Below the pieces are notes generated by a model. That model was not told the DNA's origin and did no database searches. It saw only the letters and a list, made by a program, of their open reading frames with translations. The position numbers were made by a program, and so were the translations under genes. A stretch of DNA of 64,000 nucleotides from JBNKLG01 sp050292235 (GTDB lineage Bacteria; Pseudomonadota; Gammaproteobacteria; Chromatiales; Chromatiaceae), in the NCBI GenBank assembly GCA_050292235.1, contig JBNKLG010000005.1, positions 1 through 64,000 on the forward strand, in the 5' to 3' direction. This document shows, in pieces, positions 44,996 to 54,000 of the stretch (within the stretch, counting starts at the first letter, position 1; each line of letters begins with the position of its first letter).

Positions 44996-47900
44996 CAGAC
45001 GAGATCCTTTGCGGCAGTGAGGGTCTCGCTATGCGCCACCAGCGGACAGAAGAGACGCTCGGCCCATTCGGCAAAATCGGTGTCGCGCAGTGGATCCAGC
45101 CCTCGATAGGCCAGTGCGACCTCCGCGCTCGCCCCACCATCCCAATCCTTGGCCCAGTTTTTCTCGGCGGCCTGCAGGGCCAGCTCTCGATCATCGCTCA
45201 TCAACCACTGCTCGGCATAGGCCAGACTCGGCCCAGGAAACAGCGGCAAGGGTCGGCATTGACCCTGACGCCAGGCATCGATGAAATCCTGCAACAGCGC
45301 CTGAGGCTTATCCACGGATTGCAGCACCAAGGTTCGATCCCTGGCGATATGCTGAGCGGCCTGTGGTTCACTACCCTCAGGCAACGCCAAGGGCATCAAA
45401 AGGTGTTGCAGCCAGAGTCGCAACCGATCCTTGGCCTTGAGATCGGCCACCCGATACCGCACCAGACCGTTTGCAACCACGCCGGAGAGCCAGCCGTTCA
45501 AATGGCTATCACCCAACTGAATATCCAGCTCCAACCGCTGAGGATCAGCCGTCAGACGCTGGCGAATACGGGCCGCCAGATCGGGCAGATCCGCCAATAT
45601 GGCCTGATACTGCAACAATCCCGCATGGCCCTGGGGCAGCTCACCACTGGCCAGCGCCCACTGTCGCTGCTGGTTCAGATCCTCGTCCGCCAGCAGACTT
45701 GCCAACAGATCGCTGCCCAGTTGATAGCGCCCCAGAGTATCCAGCGCGAAAGGCTCTTCGTCGCAGAGCATCGTCCCCGCCTCACTCAGATCGATACCCT
45801 GAATCTGGCGCAAAAACCAGCCGCTGGGGTTGGAGAGAAAACGTAACCATTGGGAGAGATCCAGCCGATCCGGGCCGCTGGTTTCGGCCTTCAGCGTTTG
45901 GTCGAAAAAGGGCGTCGACCCAGGCTGATTCACCGCCTCGGCGGCATCCAGCCAGGTGCGGTCGTAACTGAACAGCCGGGGATCGCTGCCGTCGAAATAG
46001 CGCCGGGAGAAGGGTTGCAGCGGATGGCGCACCACAAAGCCCTCGGCGAAATCCCCCGCATCGGGCAGGCGATAGCGCTGGGCCAGAGCATCCAGCAGCT
46101 CGGTCACCAGCACCGACGGCAGACGGCGGCTGTTGTCGCGGATGCTGTTGCCGATGTAACTGATGTAGAGCCGCTCGCGGGCCGAGAGCAGCGCCTCCAG
46201 AAAAAGATAGCGATCATCCCAACGGCGCGACCGATCCCCCAGCATGGGCTGTTGGGGCAGGAGGTCGAAGCTGGGCGGGCGATCCTGACGCGGATAGTCG
46301 CCATCGTTCATCCCCAGCAGACAGATCACCCGAAAGGGGATGCTGCGCATGGGCACCATGTTGCAGAAGGTGACGCCCCCGGCGAGAAAACGGCCCGTGC
46401 TGGCGGAGTCGCTCAGCCCCTCGGTCAGGAGGGCGCGCACCAGATCCAGGGAGAGTGCCGCTGCATAGTCGAGCTGTTTGCAGCACTGACACCAGTCGGC
46501 CAGCAACTCGCGCAGGGATTGCAGTGCCCCCTGCTCTTCCAGGTCGGGCTGAAAGAAGTCGCCCAGCAACTGATTGATGCGGGACTGCCACTGCGCCGGG
46601 GTAACGGGCTTGGTCAGAGTACGCCGCCACCGATCCAGCAGGCTCAGGCACTGGGCCAGTTGCCCCAGCAGTTCGGCCTCGCTGCCTTCGATGTCGTCAT
46701 AGACCAGTCGACCCTGATACAGGCCCGTACCCTGCGGCAGGGCGTACCCCAGCAGCAGGCGTTGCAGACCGGCATCCCAGGTATTGGCATCGCTCGGCGG
46801 CAGATCCAGATCGGCCCGCATCTGACCATCCAGGCCCCAGCGAATCGCCGTCTCATCCACCCAGAGACGGATCTGCTCCAGACCCTTGTCATCGATGCCG
46901 AACCGACGCCCGAGGGCAGGCACCTCCAACAGCCCCATGAGCCAACTGGCCTCGAAGCGGGCATCGGGCAGCCGCAACAGACGATCCACCGCCTGCAACA
47001 GCGGGAGATCGGCCAGGGACTGATCCGCCAGCGACCAGGGGATGTGGCGCTCGCCACGGGCGGCACCGAACACCGCCTCCACATAGGGGGCATAGTCGGC
47101 CATCTCCGGTGCCATCACCACCAGCTCCCGTGGCTCCAGCCCCGGCATCTCATCAAAACAGCGGCGAAGCTGATCGTGCAGCACCTGCACCTCGCGCAGT
47201 CGACTGTGGCAGGCATGGATCTGCAAACTGACATCCTGACCCGGCTTCCAGATCGGGCGCTCAGCCAGAGGCAGGCGACCCTCGTGCAGATGCAGAATAT
47301 CCCGCTGTAGAGTGGTCAGCAGATTCTCAGCGGGCACCTCGACAAAGCAATCGTCGCTCTCGGCATCCAGGGTCAATAGCTGATCCACCAGCATCTGTCC
47401 GGTCTGGCCCATGCTGGCCAACAACGGGTTGCCCACATCCATCAGGGCACTGAGGTGATCTGTCTGCCCCGATAGACGCCAGCGTGCCCGACGCCGCGCC
47501 TGACCCCGCTCATCCTCAATATCCGCCCAATACCCCTGACAAGGGTTGAGCAGATAGAGACAGACCTCGACATGGACCGACAGGGCAGAGAGCACCTGCA
47601 ACTGCACCGGGGCCAGCGCCGACAGCCCAAACAGCGACACCCGCTTGGGGATGGGGCCACTCGGCGGCTGCGAACAGCGATCGAGAAAACGCACCAGACG
47701 CTGGGCACGATGTTCGCCCTGGGTCGATGCCACCAAGGCCCGCCACAGCCAGGCCTGCCAGGATTCGTCATCGCCCAGGCCCAACCGCTTGCCCTGCTCC
47801 CAGGCCAGCAGCATCTCAGGCCGATAGACCAGATATTGATCAAACAGCGCCGCCAAGCGACCACAGAGTTGGTACTGACGCAGCTCGCGCCCACCCTCCG

Positions 47901-48249
47901 CAGAGAGATACCTGGCCAGTGGCGACAACTCGGCCTGAGTCAGGGCATCGGGCAACAGCCCCATGAGCCGCCAGTGCAGGGTCTGGCGATCAAAGGCTCC
48001 GGTCTGGGACTCCCCCCCCAGCCAGGCCTGCTGCACCTGCCAGATAAAGGTAGCCGGCAGGGGAAACTCGACATTGGCCGCAATCCCCTGCTCCAGCGCC
48101 ATGCGCTGCGACAACCAGCGGGCCATGCCGGGGTTCTGCACCAGAATGACCTCCGGTGCCAGGGGATCGTCCAGCGGAACAGACAGCCGCAGAAGCAGAT
48201 GGGCCAGCAAAGCCTCCATACGATTGGAGTGAATACCGATGAGACTCAA
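44995..48249 (-). CDS. recC: Exodeoxyribonuclease V subunit RecC
   Basis: 1084 residues from a TTG at 48249, 7 bases after AGGAT; the protein then begins SLIGIHSNRMEALLAHLL, matching the family N-terminus (HSNR-E-L). The open frame continues upstream to 48315 but that part lies within the divergent gene and has no family match. NPGMARWLSQRMALEQGIAAN, VCLLGMNDGDYPR and YLFLEALLSARERLYISYIG are typical. RecC recognises Chi and splits the strands. Order recC-recB-recD, with stop/start overlaps. Confidence 0.93.
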   Translation of the reverse strand: MSLIGIHSNRMEALLAHLLLRLSVPLDDPLAPEVILVQNPGMARWLSQRMALEQGIAANVEFPLPATFIWQVQQAWLGGESQTGAFDRQTLHWRLMGLLPDALTQAELSPLARYLSAEGGRELRQYQLCGRLAALFDQYLVYRPEMLLAWEQGKRLGLGDDESWQAWLWRALVASTQGEHRAQRLVRFLDRCSQPPSGPIPKRVSLFGLSALAPVQLQVLSALSVHVEVCLYLLNPCQGYWADIEDERGQARRRARWRLSGQTDHLSALMDVGNPLLASMGQTGQMLVDQLLTLDAESDDCFVEVPAENLLTTLQRDILHLHEGRLPLAERPIWKPGQDVSLQIHACHSRLREVQVLHDQLRRCFDEMPGLEPRELVVMAPEMADYAPYVEAVFGAARGERHIPWSLADQSLADLPLLQAVDRLLRLPDARFEASWLMGLLEVPALGRRFGIDDKGLEQIRLWVDETAIRWGLDGQMRADLDLPPSDANTWDAGLQRLLLGYALPQGTGLYQGRLVYDDIEGSEAELLGQLAQCLSLLDRWRRTLTKPVTPAQWQSRINQLLGDFFQPDLEEQGALQSLRELLADWCQCCKQLDYAAALSLDLVRALLTEGLSDSASTGRFLAGGVTFCNMVPMRSIPFRVICLLGMNDGDYPRQDRPPSFDLLPQQPMLGDRSRRWDDRYLFLEALLSARERLYISYIGNSIRDNSRRLPSVLVTELLDALAQRYRLPDAGDFAEGFVVRHPLQPFSRRYFDGSDPRLFSYDRTWLDAAEAVNQPGSTPFFDQTLKAETSGPDRLDLSQWLRFLSNPSGWFLRQIQGIDLSEAGTMLCDEEPFALDTLGRYQLGSDLLASLLADEDLNQQRQWALASGELPQGHAGLLQYQAILADLPDLAARIRQRLTADPQRLELDIQLGDSHLNGWLSGVVANGLVRYRVADLKAKDRLRLWLQHLLMPLALPEGSEPQAAQHIARDRTLVLQSVDKPQALLQDFIDAWRQGQCRPLPLFPGPSLAYAEQWLMSDDRELALQAAEKNWAKDWDGGASAEVALAYRGLDPLRDTDFAEWAERLFCPLVAHSETLTAAKDLV

Positions 48250-48889
48250 AGCGGCTATCCTAGAGAAACCTGTGGAGATGACGAGACGAACAGTGTACCA
48301 ACAGACCAAACTCAAGCTGCTATTGGAAAAGGTGCATGCCTGTCGCCTCTGCGAGACTCAGCTACCCCTCGGTCCCCGACCTGTTTTTCAGTTTGGCCCT
48401 GAGGCCCCCATCCTGCTGGTGGGACAGGCACCGGGACGGCGGGTGCATGAGACCGGCTTGCCCTTCAACGATCCCAGCGGTGACCGCCTTCGGAACTGGC
48501 TTGGAGTGAATCGCGTCCAGTTTTACGACCCGGCCTGCTTCAGCCTCCTGCCTATGGGATTCTGCTACCCCGGCACCGGCAAATCGGGCGATCTGCCCCC
48601 GCGCCCCGAATGCGCTGCCACCTGGCGCAATGCCCTGCTGGCCCAGCTCAACCAGCTTCAGCTCACTGTGCTCTTGGGGCGCTATGCCATCGACCATCAC
48701 CTGGGGAGCAAGAACCAATCCATCAGCAGCCTTTGTCAAAACTGGCAAGAGCACTGGCCACAGTGCATCGCCCTGCCCCACCCCAGCCCGCGTAACAACC
48801 GCTGGTTGCGGGAGCATCCCTGGTTTGAGACTGACATTATGCCTCGATTGAGGGAGCAGGTTAGTGGGTTGTTGGATGGAAAAATCTGA
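48239..48889 (+). CDS. Uracil-DNA glycosylase superfamily protein
   Basis: 216 residues from the ATG at 48239, with GGAG 9 bases upstream; Met14 at 48278 is an alternative. APILLVGQAPGRRVHETGLPFNDPSGDRLRNWLGV is the UDG-fold active-site segment, and ALPHPSPRNNRWL provides the second catalytic His/Ser/Pro motif. Only two Cys of the family 4 iron-sulfur site are visible near the N-terminus (HACRLC). It is annotated in other genomes simply as uracil-DNA glycosylase family protein; whether it is active on uracil is unknown. The 5' end overlaps that of recC on the other strand by 11 bases, so the two genes share promoter space. Confidence 0.75.
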   Translation: MRLKAAILEKPVEMTRRTVYQQTKLKLLLEKVHACRLCETQLPLGPRPVFQFGPEAPILLVGQAPGRRVHETGLPFNDPSGDRLRNWLGVNRVQFYDPACFSLLPMGFCYPGTGKSGDLPPRPECAATWRNALLAQLNQLQLTVLLGRYAIDHHLGSKNQSISSLCQNWQEHWPQCIALPHPSPRNNRWLREHPWFETDIMPRLREQVSGLLDGKI

Positions 48890-48954
48890 CAAACCAAACC
48901 CTTGATGCTGTCCTACGCCAGAGTCAAGGAACTGGAGTATGCTTGGTTTTATCT

Positions 48955-48979
48955 CGTTCCCACCACCTGCGTGGGAACG
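48955..48979. repeat. Palindromic repeat, CGTTCCCAC / GTGGGAACG
   Basis: Two 9-base arms, CGTTCCCAC and GTGGGAACG, flank a 7-base loop; the outer sequence reads TCTCGTTCCC and GGAACGCATA. Elements of this form (TCGTTCCCACGC..GCGTGGGAACGCA) are a dispersed repeat in many gammaproteobacterial genomes. Only one copy was noticed in this window. Confidence 0.6.
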
Positions 48980-49095
48980 CATACGGCGCTATTCTGTGTA
49001 GCAAATAGATTCCCACAGGATTGAGCTACAAAATTTGGCGTATTTAGTAAACCGGCGCCGTAATTGCTGGCACTATGATGCCGATAAAAACGGGA

Positions 49096-49105
49096 GGGGG
49101 GGGGG
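49096..49105 (+). repeat. Homopolymer tract of ten G
   Basis: Ten consecutive G after CGGGA, in non-coding sequence about 200 bases after the UDG-like gene and 420 bases before the next start. Such tracts slip easily in replication and are also a common place for sequencing error. Confidence 0.9.
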
Positions 49106-49521
49106 TTATTTCATCACTCCATCCGGCCAAAAACCACTGCGCATTTTTAGTCATGTAAATTTGGTCGTTTGTTATACATAAATCTTAATACTGATATCAA
49201 TACAAGTTTTTTAGAAAAATATTTAAAAATAAGCATGAGAAAACATTACTTCAGCTTTGCAGGAATGACAGAAAACAAGCAGCCAAACCTATAAGGTTGG
49301 ACAAAACGAAACCAATTGAAATCTATGTCGAGAAAATTATCCCAACACACTTGTGCGATATCATCACACACAAGAAATTTGGCAGGAGAGTCATCGTAGG
49401 GCTCACCCAATCCAAAAGTCGGCGCCATGGCAACAATAAAATTCAGTTCTAAAAAAAACCATGTTTGTTATCGTGCAATTCTTAATGTCAAATCTTACAG
49501 ATAATACAAGAGAGGTACACT

Positions 49522-50037
49522 TTGAATCCTATCAAACTGCTGTCATTGCTCCTATTATTCATGCCGATTACTGCCAATTCGAGCCCCATTGAAGAAGATG
49601 CCAAGGTATTGATTGCACAATTCGATCACCTTGTGAACGATTTGGATCATAGCGACATCGACCAAATTCTCTCACGTGATGTAGTGATCACTTGGAGAAC
49701 CGAAGATAGTGACACAAATATGAATCTCAGCACTTTTCTCGACACCATCATATCTTCCAAAAAGACCGTGTATTCAACAAACTTTTACAGTGAAATCAGG
49801 AAAGTAAACTGTGGTAACTTTACTTGCGTAGCCGACTCTTTTGCGCACCAGGAAACCATTACCAATAAAGGCAATAAGCCAACAATAGAATCCCACCCCG
49901 TTATTTACAACATAACGACCATAGGCAATACAGCAAAAATCTCTAGTATTATCATATACATAATAACCACAGAAAGACCAATAGGGTCACCCACTAGTCC
50001 TCCTTCAACATCTGCGCCAAAAAAAATGGAGCCATAG
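49522..50037 (+). CDS. Hypothetical exported protein
   Basis: 171 residues from a TTG at 49522, 6 bases after AGAGG. A signal peptide is likely (LLSLLLLFMPITANSS). The mature part (EDAKVLIAQFDHLVNDLDHSDIDQILSRDVVITW...) has the length and pattern of a SnoaL/NTF2-like fold, with two Cys (VNCGNFTCVAD) placed to form a disulfide, and a Ser/Pro/Thr-rich tail. Function unknown. Base composition is more AT-rich than its neighbours, suggesting transfer. The fold assignment is weak. Confidence 0.5.
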   Translation: MNPIKLLSLLLLFMPITANSSPIEEDAKVLIAQFDHLVNDLDHSDIDQILSRDVVITWRTEDSDTNMNLSTFLDTIISSKKTVYSTNFYSEIRKVNCGNFTCVADSFAHQETITNKGNKPTIESHPVIYNITTIGNTAKISSIIIYIITTERPIGSPTSPPSTSAPKKMEP

Positions 50038-50167
50038 CATGGTAGCATTATCTAACATTCGTCAAAGCCCTTTAAAACCTCATCAGTTACTGTTTCCAGC
50101 AATTTATTCTTCTGTTGTTAGCATGCCCATTGCCTTGATTCATGGTATCTGAAAACTGAGATATGCC

Positions 50168-50887
50168 ATGAATGTTCAATCCACTTCTGCCCTTCTTTTC
50201 TCTTCCACACCGGTACGTTCTCCTTCGGCTCGGCAATATTCGGCCGCATCGTCGACAAATACTGCCGAAACTGTCAGCATTTCTAAAACTGCACGCACCC
50301 TCTGTGCCACTGATGCAACTCAACGCATCAACACGTCCACCGAAAGTAGCACCAAAGCCAAATTCGACACCACAAAAGGCCCGATGGAGCTCGACATCGA
50401 TGCCTATTTTGCGCCATCAGCCAACCAGAATGTGAATCTCAATTCCGTGCCGTTGATGCTTCCAAACAAGAAAAATATTGAGGGCCTATCCAACTACATC
50501 TCGGCACACATGCCGGGGTTTCTGGCAGACAACAGCATCCCTGCCCCACCTGAAAGCATCACTTACGATACCATGGGGCAAATTCAGTTGCCCGCCGATT
50601 ACCCCTATGCTACGAAATTCAGACAGGCATTGGAGGATAACCCGGTGATGGCGCGGGCAATCAGCACCACCTTTGCCCTCACATCGCATATGGTTGAGAT
50701 GAACAAATCAATGCCCTTCCAACGTGAATACGCAGCGGCCACATCTCAAGCCCAGATCGAGGCCGTTATCGCTAAATACCACGATCTTTTCTCCACCAAC
50801 CGCCACCACGACAGAATTTCCCTTAACTTCACGGCCAACGGTATATTGAGCATGACTCACGACGGAAAATCACTTTCCGAAGCCTGA
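50168..50887 (+). CDS. Hypothetical cytoplasmic protein
   Basis: 239 residues, ATG at 50168 with only a weak GAG upstream. No signal peptide or membrane helix. The first 65 residues are Ser/Thr/Ala-rich and probably disordered, with SSTNTAETVSISKTAR recalling small surface or flagella-associated proteins. The rest (NIEGLSNYISAHMPGFLAD, YPYATKFRQALEDNPVMARAISTTFALTSHMVEM) is helical. No family recognised. It stands alone between the exported protein and the giant kinase gene, with 130 and 173 bases on either side. Confidence 0.6.
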   Translation: MNVQSTSALLFSSTPVRSPSARQYSAASSTNTAETVSISKTARTLCATDATQRINTSTESSTKAKFDTTKGPMELDIDAYFAPSANQNVNLNSVPLMLPNKKNIEGLSNYISAHMPGFLADNSIPAPPESITYDTMGQIQLPADYPYATKFRQALEDNPVMARAISTTFALTSHMVEMNKSMPFQREYAAATSQAQIEAVIAKYHDLFSTNRHHDRISLNFTANGILSMTHDGKSLSEA

Positions 50888-51060
50888 ACCGCACACTCCA
50901 TCCAAAGAAAGTGAAGAAAGGGGCCTAGTCTGTACCCGAAGGACGCCGGGGTAAATATATATCCAAGTGGTTATACACAATATTCGAGCTAGACTTTAGA
51001 GATCATGGACCATGAGATAATAAAACACAGGGCCGTGACTACGCTAATGGGGGCCCTAAA

Positions 51061-54000
51061 GTGTCAATACCCAATGGGTACCGGGTTGGTGAAGCACTTC
51101 ATCAAGCCGGCCTGACCTGTATTTATCGTGCGCATCGGCTGGATGACGACTTTCCCGTCATCCTTAAAATAGAGAGATTTGATGCTTTCGACCAAGATAC
51201 GGTCGGATCTCTTCGCCTGGAATACGAAAATATCAGGCAATTTGCCAATGAGCATATCATCGAAACCCTCGACTATGTCGAGCACAGCGACGCCGCCACA
51301 CTGATACTTGAGGATTTTGGTGGCATTTCCCTGGATCGTATCCTTACAAAAGAACGTCTGGATATCGAGACCTGTTTGCGGATCATGCTCAAGGCTATCG
51401 ATGGGTTGGACGCTTTGCACCAGCAGGGCTACGTACACAGGGACATCAATCCTTCGAATATTCTTTGGAACCGGGATACAGGACAGGTCAAGCTGATCGA
51501 TTTTGGTCTGGCATCGACCGCCCAGGTCGCTGGCACCGCCCACCTGAACTCCGAAGTGGTTGAGGGCACGTTGCTTTATATCTCTCCTGAGCAGACCGGG
51601 CGAATCAATCGGCAACTGGATTACCGAAGCGATCTCTACTCGATCGGGGCAACATTGTATGAGCTCGTGACAGGGCGACCGCCATTCGAGGGTGAAGACG
51701 CGATGGCACTGGTCTATGCGCATATCGCCAAACAACCAATCCCTCCTCATGAATTGGAACCGTCGCTGCCCCGGTCACTTTCCGATGTGATCTTCAAGTT
51801 GCTTGGGAAAGTGGCCGAGGATCGCTATCAAAGCATCTACGGGTTGAGACGAGATCTTGAATTTTGCTTGCAGCATCTGGGTACCGAATCCATACAGACG
51901 CCCTTTGTTCCGGGGGAATATGACGTCTCAAGTATCTTCACCATTTCCCAGAAGCTCTACGGCAGGGAAATGGAAACTGGTACATTGCTCGATGCCTTCG
52001 AGCAAACCAGTCTGGGTAGCCGAAAGCTAGTGCTGGTCGGCGGCTACTCCGGTGCCGGCAAAACGACGCTGGTCAATGAACTGCAAGGGCCTGTGGTAGG
52101 GAAAAAGGGCTATTTCGCAGCCGGCAAGTGTGACCCGCTGAATCGTTCCATTCCTTACTACGTTTTTATTCAGGCCTTTCGGGAACTGGTTAAACACCTT
52201 CTGTCGGAGAGCGATTCACAGATCCAGCTGTGGCGAAGGCGTTTGCTCGAAGCGCTGGGGCCCAATGGCCGAGTGGTGGAGTCGGTGATCCCTGAAGTGG
52301 CACACATTATCGGTGCACAGCCCCAGATCCAGCCACTACCGCCACAGGAGTCTCAGAATCGCTTCAACCGGGTCTTTCAGAGTTTCATCGCCACCCTATC
52401 CGGAGCGGAATACCCTTTAACCCTGTTTTTGGATGACCTGCAATGGGCCGATAGCGCCTCATTGAGTTTGCTGCAGCAACTCATGCTTGACGAGGGAGCA
52501 GGTTATTTTCTGATGGTGGGTAGCTATCGCGACAACGAAGTCGATGCCGCTCATCCGCTGCGCCTGGCCATCAACCAGATAGAAAAGGCCCGAGCCCCTC
52601 TTTGTGAAATCAACCTCCATCCCTTGAAGCTCAATCACATCAGGACGCTCATTGCTGAGAGTTTGCAAACCGATGCGTCACGGGTGGAAGATCTGGCCAG
52701 GATCTGTATGGACAAGACCCTGGGCAATCCGTTTTTCCTAACCCAGCTTCTTTATGCGTTGCATGCCAAAGGGTTTATCCGCTTCGATCCTGAACGTGGG
52801 CGCTGGCACTGGGATATCGAATCGATCATCGGTGCTGAGATTGCCGGTTCGGTTGTGGATCTGATGGTGGACAAACTGGAACATCTTCCCCAATCGACCC
52901 TGGCTGTACTTAAATTGGCGGCATGCATTGGCGAGCGTTTTGATCTGGAAACCCTGGCCATTGTTTACGAACGACCGGTAAAGGCCTGTATCGAGGCACT
53001 TTCTCCAGCCATTCAGACTGGTTCCATCTATCCGGTGAGCGAGAGCCGCTTGAATGACATGGCGCCCGGTCACCGGAAACCCGATTACCGTTTCCTGCAC
53101 GACCGGGTCCACCAGGCGGCCTATTCACTCATCGAGGAGAATCACAAACAGGCGGTTCATCTGAGCATCGGTCGGCTGCTGCTGGCAAGCACTGGGTCCG
53201 AACTTAACAATGAACAGACGTTCAAACTGGTCAATCACCTGAATCTCGGGGTAAATCTCATCACCGATATGCAGGAGCGCCGGTCACTTGCCCGTCTCAA
53301 TTTGCAGGCCGGTCAAAAGGCAAAGCGTTCAGCGGCCAACCAGGTCGCATACAGTTATCTGATACAGGGCATTGACCTCTTATCGGATAAGGCTTGGGAT
53401 CAGTTCCATGAATTGGCACGCACCCTCCACGAGGAAGCCGCCGAGGTTGCATATCTGTGCCAGCATTACGATGAGATGGAGAATATGATCAGCAGGGTGC
53501 TGGCGCATGCTAGCGACAATCTGCAGCGAGTCAGGGTCTGGCGAATCCGAATACTGGCTCTTACTGCCAGGGGAGAGTTGAAGGAAGCGGTGGAAAGCGG
53601 GTTGGCGTTCCTTGATAAGGTCGGCATACATTTCCCGCGTACGGTGGAACCCCAAACAATCGGCGCCGGTCTTGCGCACATCCGGGCGATACGGGAGGAG
53701 CGCAGTATCGAAAGCTTGTGTCAACTACCGAAAATGACCGATCCGGGTGCACTGGTCGTCATGGACCTGCTCACCACGCTGGCCAGTCCAGCATATAACG
53801 CCTCACCGGAACTTTTCACGCTTCTGGTCCTGAAACAGGTGGCGCTTTCCCTGAACCTCGGCAATGCCACCGATTCCGCTTTTGCCTACTCTGTCTATGC
53901 ATTGATTCAGTGCGCTGCAGAGGGTCGTTACGAGGAAGGCGACGCCTTTGGACGTCTTGCCATCGATCTGATGCGACGTCTCAATGCGGATCACTTAAAA

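Larger units (their letters stand above)
48890..49521. other. 632-base AT-rich intergenic region
   Basis: No convincing gene. It contains an inverted repeat at 48955-48979, a run of ten G at 49096-49105, and AT-rich sequence from about 49140. A 60-codon open frame on the minus strand (49246-49428) has protein-like composition but no ribosome binding site and no recognised relative. The right end holds AGAGG before the TTG start at 49522. The drop in GC relative to both flanks suggests acquired or decayed DNA. Confidence 0.6.

Noticed and set aside
49246..49428. 60-codon open frame on the minus strand with protein-like composition
   Set aside because: No ribosome binding site, no recognised family, and it lies in AT-rich non-coding DNA; its end resembles a dispersed repeat-like sequence (GCAGGAATGAC).
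51003..51015. TCATGGACCATGA palindrome upstream of the giant kinase gene
   Set aside because: Six-base arms only and no second copy; may be an operator but the evidence is too thin to list.
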